Shown here piece by piece: positions 1 through 11,355 of a DNA stretch of 64,000 bases. The notes below the pieces were generated by a model. The model searched no databases and was not told where the DNA came from. It saw only the letters and a list, made by a program, of their open reading frames with translations. How positions within the stretch are numbered: the stretch's first letter is position 1; the number at the start of each line of letters is the position of its first letter. This stretch comes from Ulva prolifera. Taxonomy: Eukaryota; Chlorophyta; Ulvophyceae; Ulvales; Ulvaceae. The position numbers and the translations under genes were made by a program. Where the stretch lies: positions 9,475,679 to 9,539,678 of the forward strand of contig CM041197.1 of the NCBI GenBank assembly GCA_023078555.1, written 5' to 3'.

Positions 1-176
1 GTGTCGTGCCGCCGGGTTTTACTTGCTTAAAACACGCAGAGAGGTCCGCCCGGCGTATCCCTATAGCCGTTCTCCGACAGCTGGCGTACGTGCACGTGCT
101 CGAGCTGCAGTTTGCGCCATGCCGTGCCACCACTGGGTTCACGTCATCACATCACAACGCAGCAGGCGGTGTGCAG

Positions 177-368
177 GAGGTGCTCGCCCAGGTGGTGGCG
201 TGGCTGGCCGGGCAGCCCGGGGGGAGCGCGCCGTCAGAGCGCATCCTGTCGGAGTTTGCGGCCGCCGCGGAGCGCATCGGGGCGGTCCTCTTCCGGCAGA
301 CGCTGAAGCAGGCGGCCGCGCTCGACAAGCGCCGCGGCCTCTGGGTCCTGCGCCCCGCCTTCCAGTAA
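177..368 (+). CDS. 3'-terminal exon of an ERCC6/CSB (Rad26)-like SNF2 DNA-repair ATPase
   Basis: Only the last exon lies in the window. A GTGCAG acceptor ends at 176 and the exon opens in phase 0, giving about 63 residues before a TAA. The tail (LFRQTLKQAAALDKRRG, then LWVLRPAFQ) resembles the C-terminal winged-helix-like end of plant and yeast CSB/Rad26 proteins, where a short helix ending in LLK..A.L precedes W.L+P.F. CSB remodels DNA-RNA polymerase II complexes in transcription-coupled repair; that role is family knowledge, since no ATPase motif is present here. The 176 bases before it look like intron. A TGTAA at about 845 could serve 3'-end formation. The similarity rests on about 30 residues, so family assignment is moderate while the exon itself is well supported. 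Confidence 0.5.
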   Translation, partial: EVLAQVVAWLAGQPGGSAPSERILSEFAAAAERIGAVLFRQTLKQAAALDKRRGLWVLRPAFQ

Positions 369-2347
369 ACAGCCTTCCAGTCGGCAGTGAAAGGCATCTC
401 CAGAGATAGCTACCAAACGAGTGCCTTCCAGTGCACTGTACACTGTACACTGAATGCAGAATGCGGTCCGAGCACCGAGGAGTGTGCTGCCTCGGCTGCA
501 GCCCCCGGCAGAGTCCAGCATCAGAGAGAGGCAGTCAGAGGCGTCTCCTGACCGGTTGCGGTGTCGGCTGTGCCTGCGGAAGCGGGAGTATGTGCAGTGC
601 ATGCCAGCCATGTACAGGTCGGGCGTGGGAGACTGTCCCAGGCAGGCGGCCTCCAGTAGGCGACTGTGTCGAGTAAAGTAAATCTGAATTTACTGAGCCG
701 TATCCTATTGGACATTGACAACTCCGAGTTAACGGCACCACATATGCCGAACTGTGTGGTCCATATGTGGCAAGATTCCGTCAATGCTCCAGGCAGTGCT
801 TCAGGTCCAGTCAGTGTGAAAGGAGCAGTGAGCGAGTGATGCTGTAAAAGCACAAATGAGGGTGGCACTCGTGGCGGAGGTGAAGTCGCCCGGTGCTGGT
901 CCTTTGTGTCCGTGCTTGGGGGTCCAGTAAGTCTAGATGAAGTAATGCAAGCGTAAAACTGAACAGGTGACAGCGTACAGGAGGGAATGAAGTCTCTTGA
1001 AAGTGTTCCCGGCCCACTTCCAAGGCAAGCTGGACATGCCCTGCATCGTTTTCAGCACTTCACATGGCTGATCATGATCCACAGCGAATAAGAGGCACAC
1101 AAGCACAGCTTATTGCATGGCAGATCACATGAGCCAGAGACGAGTGATGTGAAACATCCTGGAGCTCCGATGCCAGGCCATGATTTTGAAGCGAGGCACC
1201 AGGAAGCAGGATGCGCATGGCGAATGTGCAACACAAGCACCCCCTTGCTGAGACACGCTCGCTTTGCCTTGCAAGATATAGTTTTTAAAGACACTCGGAT
1301 TGGCAATTGCCTTTGTTTGACGTCTTGAACACGCTGCTGGCGTCGGTAGCCATGTAGCCTCAGCTCACCCACTCATGATCACCTGATGACGATGACCCTG
1401 CACGGAGCACGTGCAGATTGATGACCGCGTTGACGATGTACGAAACGGGATTTCATGTCGGCTGGTCGTGTTCGTCACTGCTTCGGCTGCGCGGTGTACG
1501 TAAGGAAGCAAGTCCTGCCTGATTTCGGGAGGGGATCATGGTGTGCACCGCTCAACATAACCTTCGAGATATCGAGCGTGCTTATCCTCTCGTCGCAGCA
1601 ACGGAGGTGTGATGGTCTCAAAACACATATAAAGCCACAGAGCTTGAATCCCGACCAACATATCACGTTGTAACTGGTCATATGACTGGAATCATCTATC
1701 ACTGCTTTGTCAAAAGATTGATCTGCGTACATCGTGCCTAGTCTCGGTGTCTACAGTCGGAAACGCTGTGTGCCTAAAGCCACATCTGAACGCAACATGA
1801 CCAAGGTGCGAGGCACTGTAAAGTTGTTTGTTGTGAGCACAGCGATGGTAACGTTTGTGTATAGTTGTATTACGAATGCAGATCTGTTGGTTTCATCTTG
1901 AGTATTTTACAAACCTCTGCGCTTGCGTTGTGCGTTACACAGCATGCACGCTATCTCGATGTGTCCGCGCGATGCGGTCTCAGCAAATACAAAGAATTCC
2001 CGCTGCGGATGATGTACATCCGTACACCAGCTACATTGAACTGAAAACCATGAGATGCGGCGATGTTTGTGCCTGCGCGCACACGCTGGGTCTCGAGGGC
2101 TCTTGTTCAAAGCATGCATAAATATAAGACTGCACATCCCGTGGCCGGCGATCAACTGAGAGTCAGGACGGCACAGATAGCCATGAAATATGTAAATGCA
2201 GACCGTCTACCTGACTGCTCGACGGTCTGTGCAGGGCAGTGGGCCATGCTGCAAGCGTGCAGCTCAGCAATTCCCAACAAGCGGGGATCCATCGGCTTGC
2301 CTCCAGCTTGTATCATTTCCTCCTACCCAAGGCTCCTCATTGTCTAG
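369..2347. other. intergenic / 5' region of the next gene
   Basis: No convincing exon was found between the repair-gene stop and the first recognisable exon of the GST-fold gene. The stretch contains one dispersed short repeat (672-757). The missing first exon(s) of the downstream gene must lie here, because its first visible exon starts in phase 2. Confidence 0.4.
672..757 (+). repeat. short dispersed repeat, family S (copy 1)
   Basis: About 85 bp that opens with AGTAAATCTGAATTTACTGA and continues through GAGCCGTATCC, GACATTGACAACTCC and ACCACATATGCCGAA. The same ordered blocks recur near 6413 and 48110 on the plus strand and 40367 on the minus strand; shorter pieces occur near 12985, 28656, 41840 and 58030. 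No inverted termini or poly(A) were recognised, so the class (MITE- or SINE-like) is open. Confidence 0.6.
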
Positions 2348-4453
2348 CACTCCTTTCGGTGGAAAGCTTGAAGTTGCCATGCGCCTCGCCGGTCTCAAGT
2401 ATGAGGCTTACGCAGGCAAAGTCACCGATCCCAAGACAGCCCCGAAAAAGAAGGTGCGCTCCTCATCTGTGCCGCACGTACACCCCGCTGAGAATCTGGT
2501 GTATGCCTTCTGCCTAGCTGCTTCCTTCCGTGCTGCAGTTGTCACATCTGGTCTTCCATATGCAGCATGGCCTTAGGCAGTGTTGTATGTGTGCATTTAA
2601 GATCATCTTCACATCTTGAACACTTCTAGTACTAAATTGGCAACTGATCCATGCAGCTCCCAGTATTGTGGCACGGCGGGCAGGCCATCCCGGACTCATC
2701 GGCCATCGTCACCTATCTGTTCAACACGTACCCCAAGAATATGTCAGTCTTCAAAGCTCCCAACGCCCAAGCGTACGATCCGTCCGCTGAGTGTTTGCTG
2801 TGATCTGTTTTAGAGTGATTCATCCTTTCTGCTGTTGCATGCTTTCTTTACTCCACAGCACACCAGACCTCTCTGTCTCGCAAGCCAAGCTGCCATGTTG
2901 GTAGCCAGGATCATGCGACATGCTTCGCCCTGCTAGTCAATGAGCCAACATGGTCGCATGTGGCACCAGCAACATGAGCCCATCTACCATTTCACAGAGT
3001 AACTGCTCTGGTTGCTCTCGCTGTTGCCCAGCTGCTGCTCATTCCACCATTGACGGTCATTCCTCATCAATCGTGCCACCATCATCTGCACAAAGTGCGG
3101 GGTTTGCCGCTGCAGTGCTGCCGGCATGTGTCAGGAGCTCTTCTCAAGGCTTTCACTTGCTGCCCAATGTTTTGCGCTGCTGAAATCACATGATCTGTGC
3201 TTGATAGTCAAACTGATCACAGGTTGCTAATTCGACAGAATTTCATAGAACAAAATAACGATCAATGCAATGGCGGTGCAGGGCAGCCCTGGCGACGTCG
3301 CTGCAGCGCATGCTCGAGGAACACACCTACTTCGCCGTCATCTATATGCTGTGGCAACGGGACGACGTGTGGAGCGAGTACGGGCCGCACGTCTTCGAGG
3401 ACGTGCCCTTCTTGATGCGGGGCGCCGTCTCCAGCATGGTGAGGTCGGGCATCGTCCGTGACCTGCACGGCCAGGTACACCCCTCAGACACCTGCTCACA
3501 TTCTGTGCGACCGCACCGGCACTGGTCCGCTCACAGTACAGGCTGCACCGACTTGATATGTTTCGCTTCGACCTGGTCGTGCACTTCTGTGATTTTTCCA
3601 TGAAGCTGGGTGATGTGAGGGTCGTCAGTGGACCGCACGCCATGTCTTGCATGGAAGTTCACCTGGCACACTGTCAGGACATGCAGCATACATCCCGTTT
3701 CATGCCTAGCTGCCATTGAAGGCTGCCCACGGCGCGTATCTTTCTCAGTTGCTTCCACAGGTTCATGTTGCTGCGCTGCCCGCGCATCCTGCTAGAGAGC
3801 GCCAGTCTCTAGCTGCTCAACATTGCTGCCGGGGCCACAGCATGGCTGAGCTCACAACAGCTCACGGCATGTGGTCCCGCTCGTTCGGATTTGTCACCGT
3901 CCTCTTGTGATACGGCTTCAGTCGGAGCTGGCAGCGTCCTCTTAGGACACGGCTAAGTAAATCCAGAACTACTTGACTATACTTTACAAGACGGCTGTGC
4001 TACAGGGCATGGGTAGGCACTCCCTGGAGGAGGTGAAGCAGCGCCTCGAGGTCGACCTCGACGCCTGCGCCGACCTCCTCGCCGCCTCCGGGGCGTTCCT
4101 CACCGGCGCCTCCCCCTGCCAGGCCGACTGCTTCCTCTTCGCCCTCATCGACGCGGTGCGCTCCATGCCTACCGCTACATACACCCGATCTCAGGCCACC
4201 ACGCCCCGCTCTCTGTGCAGGCACAAGAATGTGAAGCATGCTGCCTGTGTTTATCAGACATGACCTGAGGGGGGGCGGCTATGTGCAGGCGGTGATGACG
4301 GTTGCGCACATGCGGCATGTGCCAGAACATGTGGCCCTGATCAAGGCGCGGCCTTCGCTGCTGGCCTTCCATGCCCGCCTCGCCCGCCAGCTCTTCCCGC
4401 CTGACGAGAAGCCCTGCTGGAAAGGCACCTGGGATCCTAAGAAGCAACAGTGA
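2348..4453 (+). CDS. GST-fold protein of the FAXC/metaxin-like group (5' exon missing)
   Basis: Five exons join in phase: 2348-2453, 2657-2790, 3282-3474, 4006-4155 and 4289-4453 (TGA). The first starts in phase 2, so at least one 5' exon was not found; about 248 residues are visible. The first exon gives an N-terminal thioredoxin-like beta-alpha unit (PFGGKLEVAMRLAGLKYEAY). The second carries the cis-proline strand and helix (AIPDSSAIVTYLF) typical of glutathione-transferase N domains. Later exons form a helical GST-C domain that includes ASPCQADCFLFALID, a usual GST-C signature position. The chain layout matches FAXC/metaxin-related and cadmium-detoxification-type GST-like proteins rather than classical detoxifying GSTs; enzymatic activity is not implied. 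Donors are GTGCGC, GTGTTT, GTACAC and GTGCGC, with CAG acceptors. TGTAA lies about 100 bp after the stop. Confidence 0.75.
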
Positions 4454-4839
4454 TCGACCGGCTGACCACGGTGGCAAATGTCTGGGTTCAAAATGCTCAT
4501 GAATGTCGCATTGTAGCTGGTGTTTTAAACTCAAAGTGCAGCTTTAGGTGAGCTGTAACTGGACTGTGCCTTTGACAAGATTGTTTTCATCTGGTGAAGT
4601 CATATCGGGAGTTTCCCGAATTGCAGTGGTAGTGTGTAGTTTGCTTCCTTCTGCCTATTCCACGAAGGCTGCTGTGGATGTCCCATGGACGAGTCACATT
4701 GGATGGGTGGGTGTAACAACGTAACTCAATGTCTGAGCCCAGGCCTGACTCAGCTAGGCCTTCGTGATGTCTGCAACATCTCGAGCCACAGTGTAAGCAT
4801 AGGCCACAATCCGTGCGGCTTAAGTTCATCATATATGTG

Positions 4840-5880
4840 TAAGCCTGGTTCTGCGGTATATAAATGCGGAAATATACCCGGTATATGGGAATATATTCCA
4901 CGTATTCCGGTATATCATATATTCTGGACCTAAGCAAAACACAAACATGCAGCTAACTAGCAACTCAGAGCAGTTTTGCGCATTTGATCTTCTGCACATG
5001 TTTTGCATCACCTTTAGGCACCTTGTGACGAACTTTCAGCTGTTTTGGACCAAGAGGCATTGCTGTGTGACCCATTCAATAAATCCAGATGCCTCAAAAC
5101 CGAGCTCAATGCTATGTTGACTTAGTGCTATTGATGCAATGTGATGACAATTCAGATCGGAACAAGAGACATATCATTAGAAAGAAGAGAGCAAGTGCTT
5201 TCTAGATTATATTACCATGATATTGGATAACTTATGTACACACAGTTATGTGCTCGTTTAACACCATCAAATTTTGCAGCCGGATGGACATGCATGTGCC
5301 CAGCCACCCCTACGCCACCATGGCTGCAGGCCAACCGAACGCCCACACACTGCCCTGGAACACAGCTAGTGACTGCATCAACTTATAATATATATGTATC
5401 AACTTATAATATAACACTTGAGCTTGAACGGCTTGTTGTCGTCATTGATATCCTCAGCCTGTAGATACACCATTAACCATACACTGGATGGCGTGGCGCG
5501 AGACTTGACCTTGCGGTATGCTTCGCGAGCCCGTGTCCAAGACGGATACAATTTCTGATTGAACTTTACTTGGCCCGGGGCCTCGGTAGAGCCCTCTGCG
5601 ACCATAAGATCAGCGAGCAAGTCGATCAGCTCGTGAACAACAATCAACGTGCGCTGCAACCAGGCTTGAGCACGTACAGATGTGTAAAGTATTCCATATA
5701 GCGGTATATTGGTGATGTAGCGGTATATTAGGGTATACGGGCGGTCCCAAATATACTGGTCAGCGGTACATTTCGGAACACCCAAATGTTCCCAATATAC
5801 CGCACTTTTTGAATATACCGGTACTATTCCGAAATATTCTCTACCGGTACATATACCTGTACCGATATTGGCCAGCCCTA
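4840..5880. mobile_element. non-autonomous hAT-like DNA transposon, 1041 bp
   Basis: The element is bounded by a perfect 8-bp direct repeat, TATATGTG, at 4832-4839 and 5881-5888; an 8-bp target duplication is the hallmark of the hAT superfamily. Its ends are imperfect inverted repeats: left TAAGCCTGGTTC, right (reverse complement) TAGGGCTGGCCAA, followed at both ends by many CGGTATAT/ACCGGTATA motifs, as in many hAT subterminal regions. The interior is AT-rich, unlike the host DNA. No hAT transposase core or C-terminal dimerisation motif was seen, so it is probably mobilised in trans, or was. Confidence 0.75.
5399..5680 (-). CDS. unidentified ORF inside the hAT-like element
   Basis: The minus-strand frame is open from about 6001 to a stop at 5399. 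Its last 90 or so residues look protein-like (for example QRTLIVVHELIDLLADLM and KLYPSWTRAREAYRKVK), whereas the N-terminal part only translates the AT-rich subterminal repeats. A CAAG acceptor-like site near 5670 could start a real exon. It may be a captured host exon or a transposase remnant; I cannot assign a family. Confidence 0.3.
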   Translation of the reverse strand, partial: SVRAQAWLQRTLIVVHELIDLLADLMVAEGSTEAPGQVKFNQKLYPSWTRAREAYRKVKSRATPSSVWLMVYLQAEDINDDNKPFKLKCYIIS

Positions 5881-6083
5881 TATATGTGCTCTCTGCAGCT
5901 CGCAGGTATTTGTGGCACCAGTGGTGAGAAGGGTATTTACAATTGTGGTGAAAGCATTTGTGAACCGCTCCCGAACTAACACACCTTAAGCTGGTACGCA
6001 CAGCATGCTAGTGCATCCGTCTACACACCTGGAGTTACAAACACCTTCATACAACAACAACGAACTTGAAATGTGAGGTTATT

Positions 6084-6096
6084 GGGGGGGGGGGGG
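6084..6096. repeat. 13-G homopolymer
   Basis: An uninterrupted run of 13 G in otherwise unremarkable intergenic DNA; the shortest of six long G/C homopolymers in the window. Confidence 0.9.
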
Positions 6097-6412
6097 AATT
6101 CGACGCTTCTCCTGCCTAGAACAGCCACCGATGTGTGGCCATATAAGCATGAGCATCTTGTGGCTATAATAGCTAAGCATGTAGAACGTGCCAGTGGCAG
6201 GTACAGATACAGCTGCTACCTGCCCCTCCCCCTGTTGAGCAACTCCCATGACCTCAGGCCTGGATGCCCGGGTGGCTATGGCCGGTACCATGGGCGTGCT
6301 GGGCCGTGGCCAACGTATGCCGCCCTTCACCCTCAGCACGTGCACGCTACTCGTAACGTACAGCAGGTTGCTTCTTCTGCGAGTCGCCCCCCGGCAGACA
6401 CTTGCTCTTGTA

Positions 6413-6490
6413 AAAGTAAAGTAAAATCTGAATTTGCTGAGCGGTATCCTGCGGGACCACATATGCCGAAGGGGTAAACCACCTGGAAAC
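6413..6490 (+). repeat. short dispersed repeat, family S (copy 2)
   Basis: Shares with the copy at 672 the order AAGTAAA-TCTGAATTT, GAG.GGTATCC, ACCACATATGCCGAA. The internal GACATTGACAACTCC block is deleted, leaving GCGGGACCACATATG. Confidence 0.55.
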
Positions 6491-6839
6491 CCCCCTCAGC
6501 CGACCGTACTTGTCTTAAAGATGCTCAGCCGGAACACATTTCGATGTTTCAGTTGGATCCTGGATACATTTCGATACCAGGAATATATTTCGGTTGAAAT
6601 GTGGCTCACACAGTCCGCACATGTGAGCAGGGTACCCTCACGTCACGGTGTGTCAACCAGCGGCAAGGGCTCTGCAGAGCCAGCTGCCTCCTGCGGCCCT
6701 CCTTCCATGGCGCTGCAGTGCAGAAGCATCCAGTAGACTGTCTATACAAGGCATGTATACACAGTTCTTATAATTATAAGAGGCACCATAGCTGCAGCTG
6801 GATGCCCTGCGAGTACATGAGCACACGCAATCACTGGCT

Positions 6840-7340
6840 TTACAGCTGGGCCTCTCTGCGTGTGCACTTCCGGATGGCAAGACGTGAGGTACCAACACCG
6901 GCCAGAGCCTCAGCCCGAGGCCCCGCGTGCGAGCAGCACGGACTGGCGCAGTGTGATCGTGTTTGTGCATTCCCCCGCCACCTGTGCGGCGGGCCGGGGT
7001 GGGGATAAGTCCGTGCGGCCATGGCGCCGGTGGGAGCCAGCAACGGAGCATACATACAAGCGCTATGAATGGGGAAAGATCTTTGAGCGGTGTCGCGGGG
7101 GTAGCGTGCGTGTGGAGCCTACTGTGTGTGCTGGGCCAGGCTGCAGTTTGACATTTGGGAGTGCTTGCGAGTTGGTGCACCAACGTGATTGGTGCACCAA
7201 CGTGATTGTCCTAGACGCGCGAGTGCCTATGGCGTGCATGTACGCGGCGGTATTTACTTCAGAATGGATGGACTTGCAATTGCACGTGCGGTATGCTGAC
7301 CTGTGCACCATGTGGTGCTACTCGGTTGACATCTACCTTC
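6840..7340 (+). repeat. dispersed repeat, family L (copy 1)
   Basis: One of about seven divergent copies of a 450-600 bp repeat. Shared ordered blocks are GAGGCCCCGC, ACTGG.(G)CAG, TTCCCCCGCCACCTGTGCGG, GCGCCGGTGGGAGCC, GTGTGCTGGG and GAGTGCCTATGGCGTGCATG. It also holds a tandem 17-bp direct repeat around a GGTGCACC palindrome at about 7170-7206. No coding capacity or terminal repeats were recognised. Confidence 0.55.
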
Positions 7341-7499
7341 CTTGTAGAACAAGCAGTCATATGAGGACATGCATGACATTGTCGCGGCCTGCTGGAGAGC
7401 ATGTGCTGCAGGCAACTGATGTGACCACCGCGGCTCTGCGCTGTGTGGAGAAAATACATGTATTTGCAGATGCGAGAAGGCAGATGCGAGAAGGCAGGT

Positions 7500-7781
7500 A
7501 GACCCAAAGAAACGCAGCGAGCAGTTCAGGACCTGGGTCATCTACTCAGTGAAGCACTGTGCAGCCGGACAGCCAAGGAACAGGCAGTGCCTCAAGGATC
7601 AATGCCCAAAGCCAGAGCAATTGCATTGCGCTTTGATGCACACATGGTTACACGAGTAGATACGCTGGAGAAAGCTGTAAAACGCGGAGGTGGCACAAAA
7701 AACGCTTCTGCTGCAGACTTGTCCGACATCCTGGAGCCGCCAATCTTAAGTGCCACCCCGGTTCCGTGCCGAGCACCGTGA
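7500..7781 (+). other. conserved exon-like fragment downstream of germin copy A
   Basis: A plus-strand frame here reads through LRFDAHMVTRVDTLEKAVKR and a following SAADLSDI. Related versions with changed residues lie beyond the 3' end of the other three germin copies: near 14620-14740 (with an in-frame stop), 23390-23494 and 30310-30430. The four copies diverged before the later 8.7-kb duplication. It may be the decayed end of a neighbouring gene that travelled with the germin gene. Function unknown. Confidence 0.3.
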
Positions 7782-8106
7782 TGCCAGCAGTATCACAACA
7801 TGGAACCAGAATGGCGTAGACTTATTTGGTGCCTGTGATGCGCCACTGCAAGGCCCTGCCCTCAGGTGGCGCAGGCAGTGGCCACGCCACATCCTACTGC
7901 AGCGTCACGGCTCGCTGACGTTGAGCTCAGCTGCCACCCCGCCCCCCCAACAGGGAACAAGGTACTATGAGTGTGCTATAGCTATGCCTGAAACGGCGCA
8001 GCGTGCACAGCTGCGCCCGCTCCTGCCTCAGAAGAAGTCACTTGACCGGCATTGGCATCGAATGCTCGACGCCCAACCGTGGTGTCAACGTCGCCGTTGC
8101 GACACT

Positions 8107-9368
8107 CTACCACTTGCCGAGGCCGAAGAGGGCCTTGAAGTCCTTGGGTAGGTCGTGCAGGCCGTCACCGGGGGCGCCCGTCTCGGGGAAGCCGCACTCC
8201 TTGAGGCACGCCTGGTCCAGCGCAAACGCGCCCTGCGGGCTCGCCTCCACGAGCTGTGCGCCGCTGGCCGCGATGGCCGCCGCGCCGGCGTCGCTGCCGG
8301 CGCCGAGGGCGGCGAGGGCGCCGATGACGTTGAGCGCTCCGGGGTCGCTGCTAGTGAAGGACTGCAGGAAGACGTTGGGGAAGCACTGGCGGTTGTGGTT
8401 GTGGTGCAGCAGGCCCTGCGGCACGACAAACACCTCCCCGGGCCCGACCTCAAACGTGATGTCCTGCGCCGCCCCGTTCTCCTGGGAGATGCCGGCATCC
8501 ATGGTGCCTGCAAGGACGGCCACGCTGTCAGAGAATGGACCGTGGCTCTGCGTTGTGTGCCGAGACTGCTGACTATGCATGCATGGACACAGCGCACGAG
8601 GCATGGAGGCACACCGAAGATGACGGAGTAGAACTCGTTGGCGCGCTGGTGCACGTGGGGCAGCAGGATGCCGCAGGGCTTGAGCACGGTCAGGAACTGA
8701 GACTCCCCGGGCTCGGCGAGGGTGGAGAGGAAGGGGTTGGTGGCCTTGGTGACGCGCTGCTGCAGCACCGCCGCGTTGTCCGTCACCGCCGAGACGTCCT
8801 GCACACACGCCGCCCGGATTCGGCCGTTGGAGGATGGGGGACAGTGATACAATTGTGCAAAGGCTGCTACTGCATTTACTTTACTACGCTGCATGCCCGC
8901 GGCTCGAAGGCGGAGACACGCTGCCAGTATGAGAATTTGTGAAGCAAAGTGAAATGCGATAACAAGACCTCTTATGGACGGGGTCGTGACTTGGAGACAC
9001 GCATATGCTGTATTGTCCGTAGGTGTGCTGCAGGCCAATAACGATTTACTTCTACTCTACATGGGTCATTGGGCACCAGTACTGCTTAGAGCATGCGAGG
9101 TCGTCACTTCAGATCTGAGTTTTCAAGGCACGGCGATCGGAGGGCTAGTCGGGGGGATGCGCACTGGGTCAGAGAAGGCAAACTTGAAGGAAGAGGCATC
9201 TCCCTCCACGCCAAACTCTGCGCGCTGTGCAGCCTGGGGCAGCCGCGCCGTCTCGAGCTGGTTGGGGGCCTCCACCTCTGCTGCTACCATGTGCTTGGCC
9301 GGGGCATGCCTGGATGCTGAGACGCCGGTGAGGGCCAGGGTGGCAAGGGCCAGTGTGGAGAGTGCCAT
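8107..9368 (-). CDS. germin-like protein, copy A
   Basis: Three exons on the minus strand: 9165-9368, 8615-8798 and 8107-8507 (TAG). Donors CCA|GTGCGC and TTCG|GTGTGC and acceptors GTGCAG and TTGCAG keep phase, giving 262 residues. Exon 1 encodes a clear signal peptide (MALSTLALATLALTGVSA). Exon 2 ends with germin box 1, G-x4-PHVHQRANE-x6-G, carrying two His and the Glu of the metal site. Exon 3 has box 2, GEVFVVPQGLLHHNHN, with the third His. Germins are secreted Mn-binding cupins, some with oxalate oxidase or superoxide dismutase activity; which applies cannot be told. The C-terminal 80 residues are Ala-rich with paired Cys. Exons 2-3 match copy D more than neighbours B or C. Confidence 0.88.
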
Positions 9369-9534
9369 GATACGATGTGAGGGTTGCCTGACGAACAGAT
9401 GGGGGCAAGGTGAAGGCTTTGCAGATGGAGATAGCAGTGAAGATGGCAAGTCTCAGGCGCTGCTGCAAGTGATGTGATACAGTAGATGGGGAGGAGGCAA
9501 GATGAGGATGGTGCATTGTGTGCGACCAGGGCTG

Positions 9535-9542
9535 TTTTATAT
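9535..9542 (-). promoter_or_regulatory. TATA-like box of germin copy A
   Basis: ATATAAAA on the minus strand, about 167 bp upstream of the start codon. A similar element stands at the same place before copies B, C and D, suggesting a shared core promoter. Confidence 0.45.
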
Positions 9543-9879
9543 GAACTGTGTTACCGATGCATCGTGGCTGGAAGGCTGCAGAACCGAGGCATGCCTGTTC
9601 AGTGGCGGATGCGAGTTCCTTGCCGGGATCGAACAAGGCTGACGTAGCAGCTTCGGAGCAGCCCCATTCCGGACTGCGCAAGATGTCGCGCACCCACTTC
9701 ATGAGCTTCAGGTGGGATCGGTCATCCGCACAGCAGTTCTGGGTCTACCGAATGGGCATTATTCTGCCAATGTTGCTGATGCATGAATCGCGAGACCTGT
9801 CGAGCTCGCGAGGACTCAGGTCAAATAGAGGAACATAACTTTGCGCCAAACCGGCATGTTGACAAGATGTGATAAACGA

Positions 9880-10345
9880 TGAAATATCTGAACTGCAGAA
9901 CGTTTGTTGAATGAAGCTTTGGCGCGTACCGTTCCATCGCGACGCTGTGCTCGCTCCTGGGCTTCCTTGTGTCGCTGCTTCGTTTCGTCCTTGTCAGCGG
10001 GCATCTGTACAATGATGTCAAGCACTGTCACAGAGCTCGAGGCTAGAGACGTCGTGCATGCGCCCTTGGTAGCAGTGCAGCGCTGAAAGATGCAAGACGA
10101 GCCACTCCACCGGGTGATCAACCAGGCCGTCTTCTCCGGCTTTCAGACTGACTGCTCCCATCGGCAGGCCAATCTGATCAGATTATGCACCCATGAGGTG
10201 CAAATATGCGTTTCGATGCTCTGTGTGGTCTGATGTGCAGGTGAAGCAGCCATCGGGCTGCATTTATCAGCATGAACAACCTCCTCCTTCAGCTGTGTAC
10301 CATCAAAGGCCACAGCGACCTCTTCGATCCCCAGACCTTCCAAAT
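9880..10345 (-). other. relic of an unidentified gene upstream of germin copy A
   Basis: Minus-strand pieces look like exon remnants: EGLGIEEVAVAFDGTQLKEE, and, after a TTTCAG acceptor-like site, a Lys/Glu/Ala-rich helix ADKDETKQRHKEAQERAQRR. The same two blocks lie upstream of B (16915-17330), where the first block has an in-frame stop, of C (25635-26100) and partly of D (32590-32712). The charged tail resembles a C-terminal coiled segment, but no family was recognised. Best read as a gene fragment that was co-duplicated with the germin gene and is decaying. Confidence 0.3.
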
Positions 10346-10631
10346 AGTCGCCAAATCAATTACACAGCCATATGCACGATGCCAGAGCTGCTATGTAGCC
10401 CAGCCACATGGGTGTGCTCCGCACAGCTTGCCATCAATCCGCTGCAGGCAACAGCCATGTTACAAAGAGAACAGGCTTGATACTGGATCATGGCGGAGCG
10501 CCGCATACGCAGAACAGCAAAGGCGAATGTCATGTTTGCGTGCATGTAGGGTAGCCTGTAACCACCTGCAGGCAGCTTATGCACTTACAGGCCCTCCACT
10601 GTTGCGATGGTTGCGATGCTCTGCATGCAAG

Positions 10632-11355
10632 ATGATGCCCCGGTCCAGCCGAGCCGACTGTTTGTTTGGTTTTGCACCCGTGGGCCAGCGCGCGGTGTTG
10701 CACTGTGCGGTGGCGTTGGCGCTCTCTGCAGCTCTGCTGCGCTTCTCGTGGCCCCAAAGTCAGCTGAACTTCTCAGGTATGCTTGAGGAAGAGATCTATA
10801 GATCTGCCGTGAAGGGCAAAGGATGCACTTGTTGGGTCCAAGCTATCTGCATATCCCGCTGCCCCGCTCCTCAAGGGCTACAGTGTTGCTGCTGAGCCAC
10901 TGCCGCCCCCACCACCAGAGGACGACACATCCCTGCCTCCATCCCCAGAGGACACAATCCCTCCGCTGCCAACACCAACCGGTCCAGTCAAACCACCCCC
11001 ACCCCCACCTGAGTCAGAAACAGAAGTTACAATTCCACCGGGAACAGACAATGAAACATCCCCTGGCCAGGCCCCGCCAGTTAGAGTCCTCATCTTCCAG
11101 TTCAACAGGGGCTGTGCTAACCCCGACAGGTTCCCATGCGGCCGATGTGGACGGGGCGGTCAAGCATGCTGTGGCAACAGCCTCCCTTCCCCTGTGTCAA
11201 CGGCCTCCCTTTCTCCCCACCGCTGTGGCAACAGCCTCCCTTTCTCCCCTGTGTCAACAGCCTCCCTTCCCCTGTGGCAACAGCCTCCCTTTCTCCCCAC
11301 CGCTGTCCCACTGTCTTGGTGCTCGTGGGACACGAGCACCTTCTACCCAGTCTGA
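10632..11355 (+). CDS. proline-rich, cysteine-containing secreted protein ORF, copy 1
   Basis: Two coding-like parts. From 10632 a short frame starts MMPRSSRADCLFGFAP and runs into a hydrophobic segment (AVLHCAVALALSAALLRF), a possible signal anchor. From 10813 to the TGA at 11353-11355 a second frame gives about 180 residues: a Pro/acidic stretch (PLPPPPPEDD, PPLPTPTGPVKPPPPPP), a folded-looking VRVLIFQFNRGCANPDRF with CGRCGRGGQACCGN, then an imperfect repeat of NSLPSPVSTASL type. The frames differ and I found no convincing intron; in copy 2 the possible GTATGC donor is changed. Proline-rich modules with small Cys-rich domains are typical of algal cell-wall (pherophorin/extensin-like) proteins, but the family is not identified. 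Confidence 0.45.
11166..11312 (+). repeat. imperfect minisatellite in the proline-rich ORF
   Basis: Units alternate CTGTGGCAACAGCCTCCCTT and CTGTGTCAACRGCCTCCCTT, with spacer TTCTCCCCACCG; about five half-units are present. The same array occurs at 26921-27060. Confidence 0.7.
11318..11340. repeat. perfect 10-bp palindromic hairpin
   Basis: GGTGCTCGTG, loop GGA, CACGAGCACC. Retained intact in the duplicate at about 27073-27095, 15-40 bp before the stop codon of the proline-rich ORF. Confidence 0.7.

Noticed and set aside
10272-10895. 207-codon plus-strand ORF as a single protein
   Set aside because: Its first half overlaps relic exons of the opposite strand and the last residues are a shifted frame of the proline-rich ORF; only the hydrophobic piece from 10632 looks real.
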